Positions 7,848-15,562 of a DNA stretch of 58,409 nucleotides are shown here, one piece after another (position 1 is the first letter of the stretch; each line of letters opens with the position of its first letter). The stretch covers positions 1-58,409 of the forward strand of contig CANBUY010000011.1 in the NCBI GenBank assembly GCA_947372745.1. The letters run 5' to 3'. The DNA is from Comamonadaceae bacterium. GTDB taxonomy: Bacteria > Pseudomonadota > Gammaproteobacteria > Burkholderiales > Burkholderiaceae_C. The notes below the pieces were generated by a model. That model saw nothing but the letters and a program-made list of their open reading frames with translations. It had not been told where the DNA came from and did no database searches. Made by a program: the position numbers and the translations under genes.

Positions 7848-8234
7848 TTAGGCCGCGAGTGCAAATCTTTTATCGCGCTCAGCGATGAGCACCTCGGCGG
7901 GGATGCCCAGTTGTTTGTGCAGGCGCCGGATCATGGGCAATGTCAGTGCGCGCTTGCGCCCCAGCACTTCATAAACTCGGTTGCTGTTGCCAATCAGCGG
8001 CACCAAATCTTTGACGCTCAAGCCCCCTTGCTCCATGCGAAACTTAATGGCTTCTATCGGGTCTGGTGGGTCAATCGGGTAGTGTTTGGCCTCGTAAGCC
8101 TGCACAAGGGTGGCCAAAATGTCCAAGCGGTCACCGTCAGGGCTGCCCGCATCGGGGTCTAAATCCATCAGCGTCGATATCTCTAGCAAGGACGCTTTGT
8201 AGTCCGCATCATTACGGATGGGTCGTATTTCCAT
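7848..8234 (-). CDS. higA: HigA-type antitoxin with C-terminal helix-turn-helix
   Basis: Antitoxin partner of the HigB encoded immediately upstream. The 128-residue protein has an N-terminal region like COG5499 antitoxins (IRNDADYKASLLEISTLM, then a PDGDRLDILATLVQAYE helix pair) and a C-terminal HTH (GGLSVKDLVPLIGNSNRVYEVL, RALTLPMIRRLHKQLGIP). In this class the toxin gene precedes the antitoxin, as here, with 21 bases between the two. It should bind HigB and repress the operon, probably at the palindrome 8576-8592. Confidence 0.9.
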   Translation of the reverse strand: MEIRPIRNDADYKASLLEISTLMDLDPDAGSPDGDRLDILATLVQAYEAKHYPIDPPDPIEAIKFRMEQGGLSVKDLVPLIGNSNRVYEVLGRKRALTLPMIRRLHKQLGIPAEVLIAERDKRFALAA

Positions 8235-8255
8235 GGCGTTAATCTCCTTGACCGC

Positions 8256-8564
8256 TTAGGTCATTTCAACAGTTTCGGCATCTATCGCGTCATACGCTTG
8301 ATGGGTGCCCACGAACTTCACATAAATCAACTGCAGCTTGAAAGACACCGCCACCACCAAGCGGTAATCGTTACCTTTGATGTTGAAAACCACGCGGCGG
8401 TTTTTTAGAATACTTGCGCTTCTGTAATGCGCCTTGATATCTGCGGGTTGCTGCCAAGCGGCCTTAGTGGCCTCGTCATACCAAGCACGAAGGGGTTGTT
8501 CGGCGTCTTTGTGCTTGGCGTCTTCCCCGAATGCCTTTAGTGTGGCGATGGCTATAACTCGCAT
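8256..8564 (-). CDS. higB: HigB-type mRNA interferase toxin
   Basis: RelE-fold toxin of 102 residues, expected to cleave mRNA on the ribosome. Family marks include the N-terminal RVIAIATLKAFG, LRAWYDEATKAAWQQPADIK in the helical part, and the basic strand segment ILKNRRVVFNIKGNDYRLV. The end reads LQLIYVKFVGTHQAYDAID. Full length and undamaged. First gene of the higBA operon. A perfect 8-1-8 palindrome lies 12 bases before the start. Confidence 0.92.
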   Translation of the reverse strand: MRVIAIATLKAFGEDAKHKDAEQPLRAWYDEATKAAWQQPADIKAHYRSASILKNRRVVFNIKGNDYRLVVAVSFKLQLIYVKFVGTHQAYDAIDAETVEMT

Positions 8565-8573
8565 GGTGTAATT

Positions 8574-8717
8574 TTAGTCCCAGGCTGGGACTGGGTGGGT
8601 AATAAAAATAATAAGTTCGGAATAAACAATCTCTTGCCCGCGTAAACGCCACGGGTCATGTCCAGTTCCTTCCAGTCTGCCGACCGCTTCTTTGCCGATC
8701 CATTTGAGAGTGGGCAT
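8574..8717 (-). pseudogene. Probable N-terminal fragment of a type III DNA methyltransferase gene
   Basis: The 47-codon reading frame starts MPTLKWIGKEAV, the usual opening of type III restriction-modification Mod proteins and related N6-adenine methyltransferases. After about 12 residues the resemblance ends, and the frame stops inside the higBA upstream region. Nothing of the catalytic DPPY region is present. It is read as a leftover start of a deleted restriction-modification locus. The match rests on a short motif recalled from the family. Confidence 0.4.
8576..8592. promoter_or_regulatory. Palindromic candidate operator of higBA
   Basis: AGTCCCAG and CTGGGACT form perfect 8-base arms around one base, 12 bases upstream of the higB start codon. 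An AT-rich stretch that could hold the -10 box lies just beyond it. Position and symmetry fit the operator bound by HigA or the HigBA complex. The role is inferred from placement. Confidence 0.5.
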
Positions 8718-9004
8718 GCGCTTCCCTGTTGGTTTTGTTATTTAAGCTGCGAATAGTACTGATGAAAAATGCTTTCTTTGCTAAATTGCTTGAAAGTTAA
8801 CTAATTAGTTTTATTTTTTAATTTTCGCGAGAAGGTGGCTAGCGGACTTCACGCGTGTGCGGGCTATCGAGGCTGCTGACTGCTGGGCTACTTATTTATA
8901 AGAAATCGGCTTACGAGCTAATGAAAACGTGCTTAAGCAGCTTCTTTTTTGATAGCGAGTAAGGTGCCTCGCACGGGGCAGTCCCTGCTCGCCGGTAATT
9001 GCGG

Positions 9005-9086
9005 CTTGGGGGTCAGAGCCCAATTTCGTACTTGGTTGTGTCTCTCCGGAAATAGGGTTGTCCTGAATTGGGATCTGACCCCCAAG
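9005..9086. repeat. REPIN-like element: 21-base inverted repeats 40 bases apart
   Basis: The left arm 9005-9025 begins CTTGGGGGTCAGAGCCC and the right arm 9066-9086 ends ATCTGACCCCCAAG. The arms match as inverted repeats at 20 of 21 positions with a 40-base centre. GGGGTCAGA[G/T]CCCAATT arms of this sort are, as I recall, common in Comamonadaceae genomes near IS200-like REP-associated transposases. No such transposase is in this window, so this would be a non-autonomous copy. Confidence 0.65.
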
Positions 9087-9096
9087 CCTCAAATCT

Positions 9097-9128
9097 GTCA
9101 TCGCGAGCGAAGCGCGGCGATCCATGAC
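9097..9128. repeat. REP-like unit
   Basis: CATCGCGAGCGAAGCGCGGC with flanking GTCAT/ATGAC ends is a diverged form of the unit at 1701-1770. It can form a short imperfect hairpin. It lies 40 bases before the creatininase start. Confidence 0.6.
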
Positions 9129-9166
9129 TTTGCCCCGGCCCAAGCCCACACCTTTAAGATAGAGCC

Positions 9167-10024
9167 ATGAACACAAAATCACGTTTCTGGGCTGACCTCA
9201 CCACGCAAGACTTTGCCCGCCTCTTGGCCAGTGGCGACGCGGCGCAAACGATTGCTGTGTTGCCGGTGGCGGCTACCGAGCAGCATGGGCCGCACTTGCC
9301 GCTGAGTGTGGACACGGTGCTGGTAGATGGCGTCGTGGCGGCGGCTTTGCCGCATCTGGCCAGCGATGTGCCGGTGCTCTTTTTGCCCACTCAAGCGGTC
9401 GGTTTCAGCCCGGAGCACGCGCGCTTTCCCGGTACGCTCACGCTCAAGACCGAGACGATTGTTCGGCTGTGGACGGACATTGGCGAGTCGGTGGCGGCGG
9501 CTGGCATCAAAAAGCTGGTGCTGTTTAATTCGCACGGCGGGCAGGTGAGCGTGATGGACCTGGTAGCGCGCGACCTGCGGGCGCGCCTCGATCTGCTGGT
9601 GTACAGCGTGAGTTGGTTCAACCTGCCTTTGCTTGATGCGCAGGGGCAGGATGTGAATGCCTACTTTAGCGCGGACGAACACCGCTTTGGCATTCACGCC
9701 GGTGACGTGGAAACCTCGATGATGCTGACCCTAAACCCTGAGCGGGTGGATATGTCACAGGCGCAAAACTTTGCCTCCAGTTCGCAGTGTCGGGCGCAAA
9801 AATATGCAGTTTTGGGCAACGGCAAGAGCGCCAAGCTGGGTTGGCAAATGCAGGACTACAACGTCCAAGGCGCAGTGGGCAACGCCGCAGCCGCCACGGC
9901 GGACAAAGGCCTAGCGGTGGTGCAGGCCGCCGGGCGCAGTCTGGCGCAGTTGCTGACTGAGCTGCACCAGTTGCCTTTAAGCACGCTGGTGGACGCGCCT
10001 GATTTGGCACCGCGCCCGGTTTAA
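9167..10024 (+). CDS. Creatininase-family amidohydrolase
   Basis: Metal-dependent amidohydrolase of the creatininase / MftE / ArfB superfamily, 285 residues. The metal-binding motifs are complete: PVAATEQHGPHLPLSVDT at 33-50, FNSHGGQ near 123 and HAGDVETS near 177. Members cleave cyclic or linear amides such as creatinine or formylaminopyrimidine, and one trims mycofactocin precursor. The substrate here cannot be told. The start ATG at 9167 follows AGAG. A DMT-family exporter gene follows after 14 bases on the same strand. Confidence 0.92.
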   Translation: MNTKSRFWADLTTQDFARLLASGDAAQTIAVLPVAATEQHGPHLPLSVDTVLVDGVVAAALPHLASDVPVLFLPTQAVGFSPEHARFPGTLTLKTETIVRLWTDIGESVAAAGIKKLVLFNSHGGQVSVMDLVARDLRARLDLLVYSVSWFNLPLLDAQGQDVNAYFSADEHRFGIHAGDVETSMMLTLNPERVDMSQAQNFASSSQCRAQKYAVLGNGKSAKLGWQMQDYNVQGAVGNAAAATADKGLAVVQAAGRSLAQLLTELHQLPLSTLVDAPDLAPRPV

Positions 10025-10038
10025 CCCCCTCCCTATTC

Positions 10039-10935
10039 GTGATTGCTTTTTACGACGCCCTGGCGTTGGGCGCTGCGGTTTGCTGGGCGGTGAGCAGCTT
10101 GTCGTCGGTGACGCCGGTGCGTCATTTGGGCGCGTTTGCCTTCACGCGCTGGCGCATGTTGCTGGTGACTTTGATGCTGTGGACGGCTGCGATCGCCATG
10201 GGCAGTTGGCAGTCGGTGCCTTGGGGCTCGTATGGCGTGCTGGGCCTAAGTGGGCTAATTGGCATTTTTGTGGGCGATACGGCTTTGTTTGCCGCTGTCA
10301 ATCGGCTGGGGCCGCGCCGCGCCGGGGTGCTGTTTGCCACCAACGCGGTGTTCAGCGCGGGCTTGGGGTTTTGGGTGCTGAGCGAGCGCATGAGTGCGCA
10401 GGCTGCTTGGGGTGGCGCCTTGGTTGTTGCGGGGGTGATGACCGCCATCGTGCTGGGTCGGCGCAAGGAAGAAAGCCACACCTGGGAAGCGGATCGTGGC
10501 CATGTGGGCGCTGGTGTCGCCTTGGGTTTGTTGGCAGCGCTGTGTCAGGCGCTGGGTGCGTTAATTGCCAAGCCGGTTTTAGGCGCCGAGGTCGATCCGG
10601 TGGCCGCCTCGGCGGTGCGAGTGACGGCCGCAGCGGCGGCGCATTGTGCGGTGTTGTGGCTGGGTTTTAAAGTGGCTCAGGCGCAAAACAAACCCACTTG
10701 GCGGGTGCTGGCGCAAACCGGCCTCAATGGTTTTTTGGGTATGGGCATCGGCATGTCGCTGATCTTGCTGGCGCTCAAACATGGCGATGTCGGCCTGGTG
10801 GCCATTTTGTCGTCGGTCTCACCCGTGGTGGTGTTGCCCCTGCTGTGGTGGCGCCTGGGCCGCGCCCCTGCGCCCGGTGCCTGGCTGGGTGCGGGGTTGG
10901 CGGTGCTGGGGACGGGTTTGGTGTTGCTGCGCTAG
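10039..10935 (+). CDS. EamA/DMT-superfamily transporter
   Basis: Inner-membrane permease of 298 residues with about ten hydrophobic segments in two EamA repeats. The first is closed by LGPRRAGVLFATNAVFSAGLGF and the second by LKHGDVGLVAILSSVSPVVVLPL, the usual pseudo-symmetric end of each half. The GTG at 10039 is the most plausible start. Only 14 bases separate it from the creatininase-family gene, so the exporter may move a related metabolite. The substrate is unknown. Confidence 0.88.
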   Translation: MIAFYDALALGAAVCWAVSSLSSVTPVRHLGAFAFTRWRMLLVTLMLWTAAIAMGSWQSVPWGSYGVLGLSGLIGIFVGDTALFAAVNRLGPRRAGVLFATNAVFSAGLGFWVLSERMSAQAAWGGALVVAGVMTAIVLGRRKEESHTWEADRGHVGAGVALGLLAALCQALGALIAKPVLGAEVDPVAASAVRVTAAAAAHCAVLWLGFKVAQAQNKPTWRVLAQTGLNGFLGMGIGMSLILLALKHGDVGLVAILSSVSPVVVLPLLWWRLGRAPAPGAWLGAGLAVLGTGLVLLR

Positions 10936-10955
10936 GGGGACTCAACCGTCAAGGC

Positions 10956-12200
10956 TCAAGGCTTGTCGCGTTGCTGCCTTAAAAACGGGCGGTCAATGAA
11001 ATCCGCCAAGGTGACCATGTCAGCCGCGATGACGCCGCAGGCGGTAAAGTGCTTTTTCCAGCCTTGCACCACGGCCGCGACTACTTTGACCTGGGCGTAA
11101 GCGGCGTCTTTGCTCAAGCCAAACAGCGCCGCTTGCGAGAGGGCGTTGTCTAGCGTAGCGTCGTGCCCACTGGTGCCCACGCGCATTTGCTGGTAGCCCA
11201 AGGCTTGGCCTGCTGGCAGTATGTCAAAGGCGGGCGATAGCGCATAGTGGCCGCGCTCATCGCGCAGCAAGACGTGGTTTTTTTCGTGGTCGTCGGTGTT
11301 GTCAATCAGGATGTTGAACACCATGCGCCTGAACAACTCGTGCATGGGTGGTCGGCTGCCCGGATTCACCGCAACGGCGCCCCGGCGGCGCAACAAAAGG
11401 GCGAGTTCGGGGTAGCCCATGGTTTTTTCACCCGCTGCCTGCAGGGCAACCTGGGCGCTCAAGGCGTGCAGCCGGTGCGTGCCGACGCGGTCAAACCGGC
11501 GCACGGCCACGGCGTGGCCCTGCGTCAGTGGAATAGCCTGTGTAGGTGCCACGTTGATGCCTGCAAGTGCGGCCAGCGTCATGCTGGCGTGCTCGACCAG
11601 CGGCGCATCAAAAGCGTCGCCCTCACCGAATTTGAGGATCCACTGCACACCGTCCAAATCAAGCAAGGCTTTGGGCCGGGCGCCGCCAAGCGTGGCGCCG
11701 GGGGAGATTAGCCGTTTTTGGGCGTCGGGCACGGGCTCGTTGTTGAGCACTTGGTGCACCAAAACTTCAATGGCTTGGACGTCGCTCAGTTGCGGCAGTG
11801 GCCCGCGTTGGCGGGGTTGGTAGCGCTCGGCTGAGAGCGACACCCCCAACGCGCCAAAGCGCTCGTCACCGGCAAAAAACAAATACTCCATGAGAGATAG
11901 CCGGGCCGGGCGGTCAATAAAGCGAATGATGCGTTCGCCCCAACGGTCCGGTCGGGCGTCGTCCACCGCCCCGCTCGCGCTGTCTTTATGGGTCGGCAAA
12001 AATTCAGTGTCGATCAGGGGCAGGTCTTCACTCAAGGCAAAACCTTGGGCCAGCCAAGTGGGTGCATAGCGCAAGGACACGCCGCGCAGCGCACGAACGG
12101 TGCGCAAGGTGCCAATCAAAACGGGTGCATCGGGCGTGCCCAGCCACCACAGGTAAAGCTGGTCAACGGGCTGGTATGCGGCGAGGTCAGTGTTGAGCAT
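10956..12200 (-). CDS. hipA: HipA-family kinase toxin
   Basis: Serine/threonine kinase toxin of the HipBA module, 414 residues. E. coli HipA phosphorylates glutamyl-tRNA synthetase and causes dormancy; the target of this branch is not known. Visible parts are the N-terminal HipA domain, the Gly-rich loop SPGATLGGARPK at 167-177, probable ATP lysine Lys190 in WILKFG, catalytic NTDDHEKN at 301-308 with Asp303, and metal-binding AFDILP with Asp326. It follows hipB by 3 bases, as expected for co-translation. All key residues are present, so it should be active. Confidence 0.92.
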   Translation of the reverse strand: MLNTDLAAYQPVDQLYLWWLGTPDAPVLIGTLRTVRALRGVSLRYAPTWLAQGFALSEDLPLIDTEFLPTHKDSASGAVDDARPDRWGERIIRFIDRPARLSLMEYLFFAGDERFGALGVSLSAERYQPRQRGPLPQLSDVQAIEVLVHQVLNNEPVPDAQKRLISPGATLGGARPKALLDLDGVQWILKFGEGDAFDAPLVEHASMTLAALAGINVAPTQAIPLTQGHAVAVRRFDRVGTHRLHALSAQVALQAAGEKTMGYPELALLLRRRGAVAVNPGSRPPMHELFRRMVFNILIDNTDDHEKNHVLLRDERGHYALSPAFDILPAGQALGYQQMRVGTSGHDATLDNALSQAALFGLSKDAAYAQVKVVAAVVQGWKKHFTACGVIAADMVTLADFIDRPFLRQQRDKP

Positions 12201-12203
12201 CGT

Positions 12204-12545
12204 TCAAGCTGCAGCTAGAGGGGTGGTTTGTCGGGTTGAGCGCTTTTGAGCTTGCCGGACCTCAATTTCAAGCGCACCGTGGTCCAGGGTCGGGTCCGCA
12301 AGGGGGGCAAGGGCATCGGCGCGGCCGATCAGCCACAAGGCGGTGGCGTAGATGCCCATTGCAACGCCGGGGTCACCGCCCTCCATGCGTTTGAGTGTGG
12401 GGATGGACACGCCCAAGCGCTGTGCCCAAATGGCTTGGGATTCGCGGCGGCGCTTGCGGGCAATGCTCAGGTTTTCACCCAAGTGTGCGAGCGAGGCCAA
12501 CACGACTGGGGGCAGGCTGGAAAGGGCGCGAGAAGGCTTAGGCAT
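12204..12545 (-). CDS. hipB: HipB-type antitoxin, Xre-family repressor
   Basis: DNA-binding antitoxin of 113 residues from the ATG at 12545. The Xre-type helix-turn-helix covers about 22-75: LGENLSIARKRRRESQAIWAQ, then LGVSIPTLKRMEGGDPGVA. The frame is open to 12611 but the upstream codons contain the promoter and operator. A basic C-terminal tail (QAQKRSTRQ) may contact HipA. It should bind HipA and repress its own promoter through the palindrome 11 bases upstream. Confidence 0.9.
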   Translation of the reverse strand: MPKPSRALSSLPPVVLASLAHLGENLSIARKRRRESQAIWAQRLGVSIPTLKRMEGGDPGVAMGIYATALWLIGRADALAPLADPTLDHGALEIEVRQAQKRSTRQTTPLAAA

Positions 12546-12555
12546 AACAATCAGT

Positions 12556-12601
12556 TTGTTTCTTTGGTAGAAACAATAACATGGTTGTTGTATTTTGTAA
12601 A
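12556..12601 (-). promoter_or_regulatory. hipBA promoter with overlapping palindromic operator
   Basis: On the minus strand TTTACA (12596-12601) and TATTGT (12573-12578) are spaced 17 bases, a good sigma-70 match. TTGTTTCT and AGAAACAA form perfect 8-base arms around 5 bases at 12556-12576 and overlap the -10 box. HipB bound there would block RNA polymerase, which is the standard autoregulation of hipBA. The hipB start codon is 11 bases further on. Confidence 0.65.
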
Positions 12602-12611
12602 CTAAACCCAC

Positions 12612-13289
12612 TCAGGCGTGTGTAATCCAGCTGGCGTGCTCGGGCGCGTCAAGGTGCGGCAAGGTGTTGAAGGTGATCAGCGTGTGGCGCTTGGGGTTGA
12701 AAACGAGCTCGGTCACCGCGCTGTTGCGGATGCGCATATTGAGCTCAATCGTGGTCTCGGGCGTGGTGCCCAAAATATGCCCCACAGCGGTAGAAATGGG
12801 GCCGCCGCTGGAGACCATCAGCACGCTGCCCTCACATTGCGTGCGAACGTGGGTTAGTGCGCTGGTCACGCCTTGTTGAAATTCCCGGTAGCTCGGCATG
12901 CCGTGCGGGCTGACAACACCGTTCATCCACTGCGTGAGGCCGTCGCGCAAAAGCCGAAAGTGGTGACGATACAGCTCGGGAGTATCAGGTTTTTCAAGCT
13001 TATGGGGGTGGATGGCAGCGATGACCGCTTCGCTGTCGTATTCATTCAAGCCCGGCCAATCCAGCGGCATGCAGCTGGGCTGGTCAGCGGCCATGCCTTC
13101 GCAAATGCCTTTGAATGTTTGCTGCTGTCGCATCAAAGTGCCGGTGAGCACGGCGTCAAAGCGGATGCCTTTTCCCTTGAAATATTCACCCAAACGAATG
13201 CTTTGCTGGTGGCCCAGCGGGCTTAAGTTGTCGTAGTTGTCAGCGCCAAATGAAGCCTGGCCGTGGCGTACCAAATAGAGTGTTCCCAT
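12612..13289 (-). CDS. Histidine phosphatase family protein (phosphoglycerate mutase-like)
   Basis: Cytosolic enzyme of 225 residues with the branch-1 histidine phosphatase signature LVRHGQASFG at 6-15; His9 would be the phospho-acceptor. The second catalytic histidine would normally lie in a VSHGG-like motif. Here that position reads VLMVSSGGPIST, with Ser in place of His, a change also found in many proteobacterial relatives of this subgroup. It ends just upstream of the hipBA promoter and follows the PhzF gene on the same strand. Substrate unknown. Confidence 0.85.
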   Translation of the reverse strand: MGTLYLVRHGQASFGADNYDNLSPLGHQQSIRLGEYFKGKGIRFDAVLTGTLMRQQQTFKGICEGMAADQPSCMPLDWPGLNEYDSEAVIAAIHPHKLEKPDTPELYRHHFRLLRDGLTQWMNGVVSPHGMPSYREFQQGVTSALTHVRTQCEGSVLMVSSGGPISTAVGHILGTTPETTIELNMRIRNSAVTELVFNPKRHTLITFNTLPHLDAPEHASWITHA

Positions 13290-13353
13290 GGCTTTAATTT
13301 AAGCCCAACTATTGTGTGGGGCTTGTCCCGGGTGCGACGGGTTTACTGCGGGC

Positions 13354-14289
13354 TCAGAGGGCTACCGTGCCGTTGATGCAGGTCACCACGTCGCCGCCGA
13401 CCCAGACTTGACGGTCTTCGTCTTGCGTGATGTGCACGCGCCCGGCTCGGCCCAGGTTGAGGCCTTGGGAGGCGGTGTAGGCGCTGGGCATGTGGCCGTC
13501 TTCGATGAGCCATTGGGCCAGGCTGGCATTCAGGCTGCCGGTGACGGGGTCCTCAATGACACCGACGGCGGCGGCAAAGGCGCGCACTTCCAGTTCTGGC
13601 TCGGTTTGAATGCTTTGATTGGCGTTGCTGCGGACGCCAAAGGCGCGGGCTTCACGGTTGGAGCGCGCTATCAAAGAAGTAGCTGATTCAGCTTGTTCTA
13701 CGGCGGCTACACCTACTTTTTGCCCTAAAGCTTTAAGTTGGGCATGGTCGGGGGTGAGTTGCAGCACGGTGTCCACGCTGTCGAGCAGCAGGCTGAACCA
13801 AGCTGGGCCGTTGTCCAAAATTTGGGCGGCGATGATTTGGAGGGGGTGGAGGCCGAGGGCTTGGGTGATTTGGCTCAGCAGTTCGGGGCTGGGTGTGCTG
13901 CGCTTGAGAGGCGGAGCGGCGAAGGCCAAGCCTTGGGTTTGGGTGTTGCGCTGGATTTTGATGAGTCCGACGGCGCATTCTTGTAAAAATTCAGATTGCT
14001 GTTTGGGACACTCCTCCAGCCACGCGTGACAGGTGCCCAGGGTGGGGTGGCCTGCGAAGGGGAGTTCGGTGGTGGGGGTGAAAATGCGCACGCGGTAGTC
14101 GGCGCCTGAGGCTAGGCCCTCGGGCGTGGGGGGCAGCACGAAGGTGGTCTCGGACAGGTTGGTCCAATGGGCGAAGTGCTGCATGTCCTCCGTTGACAAG
14201 CCTTCACCGTCCAGCACCACGGCCAGCGGGTTGCCTAAGTACGGGGCTGCGGTGAAGACGTCAACTTGTTTGAAGGGGCGGGTTGTCAT
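13354..14289 (-). CDS. PhzF-family isomerase/epimerase-like protein
   Basis: Two-lobed PhzF-fold protein of 311 residues from the ATG at 14289; the frame opens three codons earlier at a TTG that is less likely. The catalytic glutamate is in TNLSETTFVLP (Glu47). Further family marks are LPFAGHPTLGTCHAW and the second-lobe counterpart GVIEDPVTGSLNASLAQWL. The group includes PhzF itself, but most members, including this one, lie outside phenazine clusters and have unknown substrates. It follows the aminotransferase gene by 15 bases, so the two probably share a transcript. Confidence 0.9.
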   Translation of the reverse strand: MTTRPFKQVDVFTAAPYLGNPLAVVLDGEGLSTEDMQHFAHWTNLSETTFVLPPTPEGLASGADYRVRIFTPTTELPFAGHPTLGTCHAWLEECPKQQSEFLQECAVGLIKIQRNTQTQGLAFAAPPLKRSTPSPELLSQITQALGLHPLQIIAAQILDNGPAWFSLLLDSVDTVLQLTPDHAQLKALGQKVGVAAVEQAESATSLIARSNREARAFGVRSNANQSIQTEPELEVRAFAAAVGVIEDPVTGSLNASLAQWLIEDGHMPSAYTASQGLNLGRAGRVHITQDEDRQVWVGGDVVTCINGTVAL

Positions 14290-14304
14290 GGTCGGCAACG
14301 CGGC

Positions 14305-15516
14305 TCAGGCCTTGAGTTGCGCGGCGTAGGCTTTGAGTCCAGCGGCCAGGGCTTTGACGCCTTGGTGAATTTCATCCACGCTGGGGGTGACAAACGACAA
14401 ACGCAGGGTGCGGGGGTCGCTGTGGCCGGCGTAAAAAGGCGCGCCCGGCACAAAGGCCACGTTTTGCGCCACCGCAAAAGGCAACAAATCCACCGCGTTC
14501 ATGCCCTTGGGCAAGCGCGCCCACAAGAACATGCCGCCGGCAGGGGAGTTCCAAGTGAGGGTTGCATCGGCGTCACCGGCAGGGAATTCACGGGCCAGGG
14601 CTTCCAGCATGGCGTCACGCTGCGACTTATACAGGGCGCGGATGGTGGGCACATGGCGGTCCAGAAAGCCGTCTTTCATCACCTCGGAGATCAGGCGCTG
14701 GTTGAAGCCGGGGCTGTGCAGATCAGCGGCTTGCTTGGCTTGCAGAAGTTTGGGGTACATAGCCTGGGGCGCCACGATGAAGCCCAGGCGCAAGCCCGGC
14801 GCTAGCACTTTGGAGAACGAGCCCAGGTAAATGCAGCCGTCAGGGTTGCGCGCAGTCAGGGGCGCAGGCGGTGGGGTGTCAAACCACAGGTCGCCATAAG
14901 GGTTGTCTTCAATCAGAGGCAGGCCCAGGCGCACTGCTTCGCGGCTCAGGTTGGCGCGGCCTAGCTCGGTCATGGTGCGCCCGGTGGGGTTCTGAAAATT
15001 GGGCAGCACATACATAAAGCGGGCGTCAGCGGCTTGGCGGGCTAGGTCGGCCACATCCACGCCGTTGGCGTCGTTGCCCACGCTCACTACATTCGGCTCC
15101 ATCGGCGCAAAGGCCATGACGGCGCCCAAATAGGTGGGCGATTCGACCAGCACTTTGCTCTCAGCATCAATCAGCACTTTGGCCACCAGGTCTAGCCCTT
15201 GTTGTGAGCCAGTGGTGATGAGCACTTGGGCGGGATCGACGTTCCAGGGCAGCATGGCGGCTACTTGCTCTCGCAGTGGCGCAAAGCCTTCGCTGGCGGC
15301 GTATTGCAGAGCGGCGTGGGGGTCGTCGCGCAAAACCTTGGCGCAGGCGGCTTCAAATTCGGCGACCGGAAATGTTTTAGGGGAGGGCAGACCGCCTGCA
15401 AAGCTGATGATGCCGGGTTTTTCAGTGACCTTGAGGATCTCGCGGATCACGGAGGGATTCATCTTGGCGGCGCGGCGGGCCAAGGTCCAGGTCTGAGCAG
15501 GGGTCGTTGAGTTCAT
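14305..15516 (-). CDS. PLP-dependent class I/II aminotransferase (MocR/2-aminoadipate type)
   Basis: Fold-type I aminotransferase of 403 residues. Visible elements are IISFAGGLPSPKTFP near 37, ALQYAASEGFAPLRE near 70, NPTG at 176-179, cofactor-binding Asp204 in LIEDNPYGDLW, and the Schiff-base lysine Lys236 in GSFSKVLAPGLRLGF. It has no GntR domain, so it is an enzyme and not a MocR regulator. The closest characterised relatives are LysN-like 2-aminoadipate or branched-chain/aromatic aminotransferases. Neighbouring exporters (LysE, DMT) and PhzF suggest amino-acid turnover, but the substrate is not evident. Confidence 0.88.
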   Translation of the reverse strand: MNSTTPAQTWTLARRAAKMNPSVIREILKVTEKPGIISFAGGLPSPKTFPVAEFEAACAKVLRDDPHAALQYAASEGFAPLREQVAAMLPWNVDPAQVLITTGSQQGLDLVAKVLIDAESKVLVESPTYLGAVMAFAPMEPNVVSVGNDANGVDVADLARQAADARFMYVLPNFQNPTGRTMTELGRANLSREAVRLGLPLIEDNPYGDLWFDTPPPAPLTARNPDGCIYLGSFSKVLAPGLRLGFIVAPQAMYPKLLQAKQAADLHSPGFNQRLISEVMKDGFLDRHVPTIRALYKSQRDAMLEALAREFPAGDADATLTWNSPAGGMFLWARLPKGMNAVDLLPFAVAQNVAFVPGAPFYAGHSDPRTLRLSFVTPSVDEIHQGVKALAAGLKAYAAQLKA

Positions 15517-15562
15517 TTTTTATCGTGGCTGAGTGATGTTTGAAAGCACGTTTCTAAGGGGC

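Larger units (their letters stand above)
8565..9166. other. Gene-poor stretch between higBA and the creatininase gene
   Basis: This 602-base stretch has no convincing intact gene. From left to right it holds the higBA operator palindrome, the methyltransferase fragment, an AT-rich part (8730-8830) without a recognisable frame, unassigned sequence to about 9000, a REPIN-like 21-base inverted repeat pair, and a REP unit. The open frames across it on either strand lack family sequence. It looks like a site of repeated insertion and decay. Confidence 0.6.

Noticed and set aside
8892-9182. Minus-strand frame of 96 codons
   Set aside because: It runs through the REPIN and REP repeats and the creatininase start, and has no family sequence.
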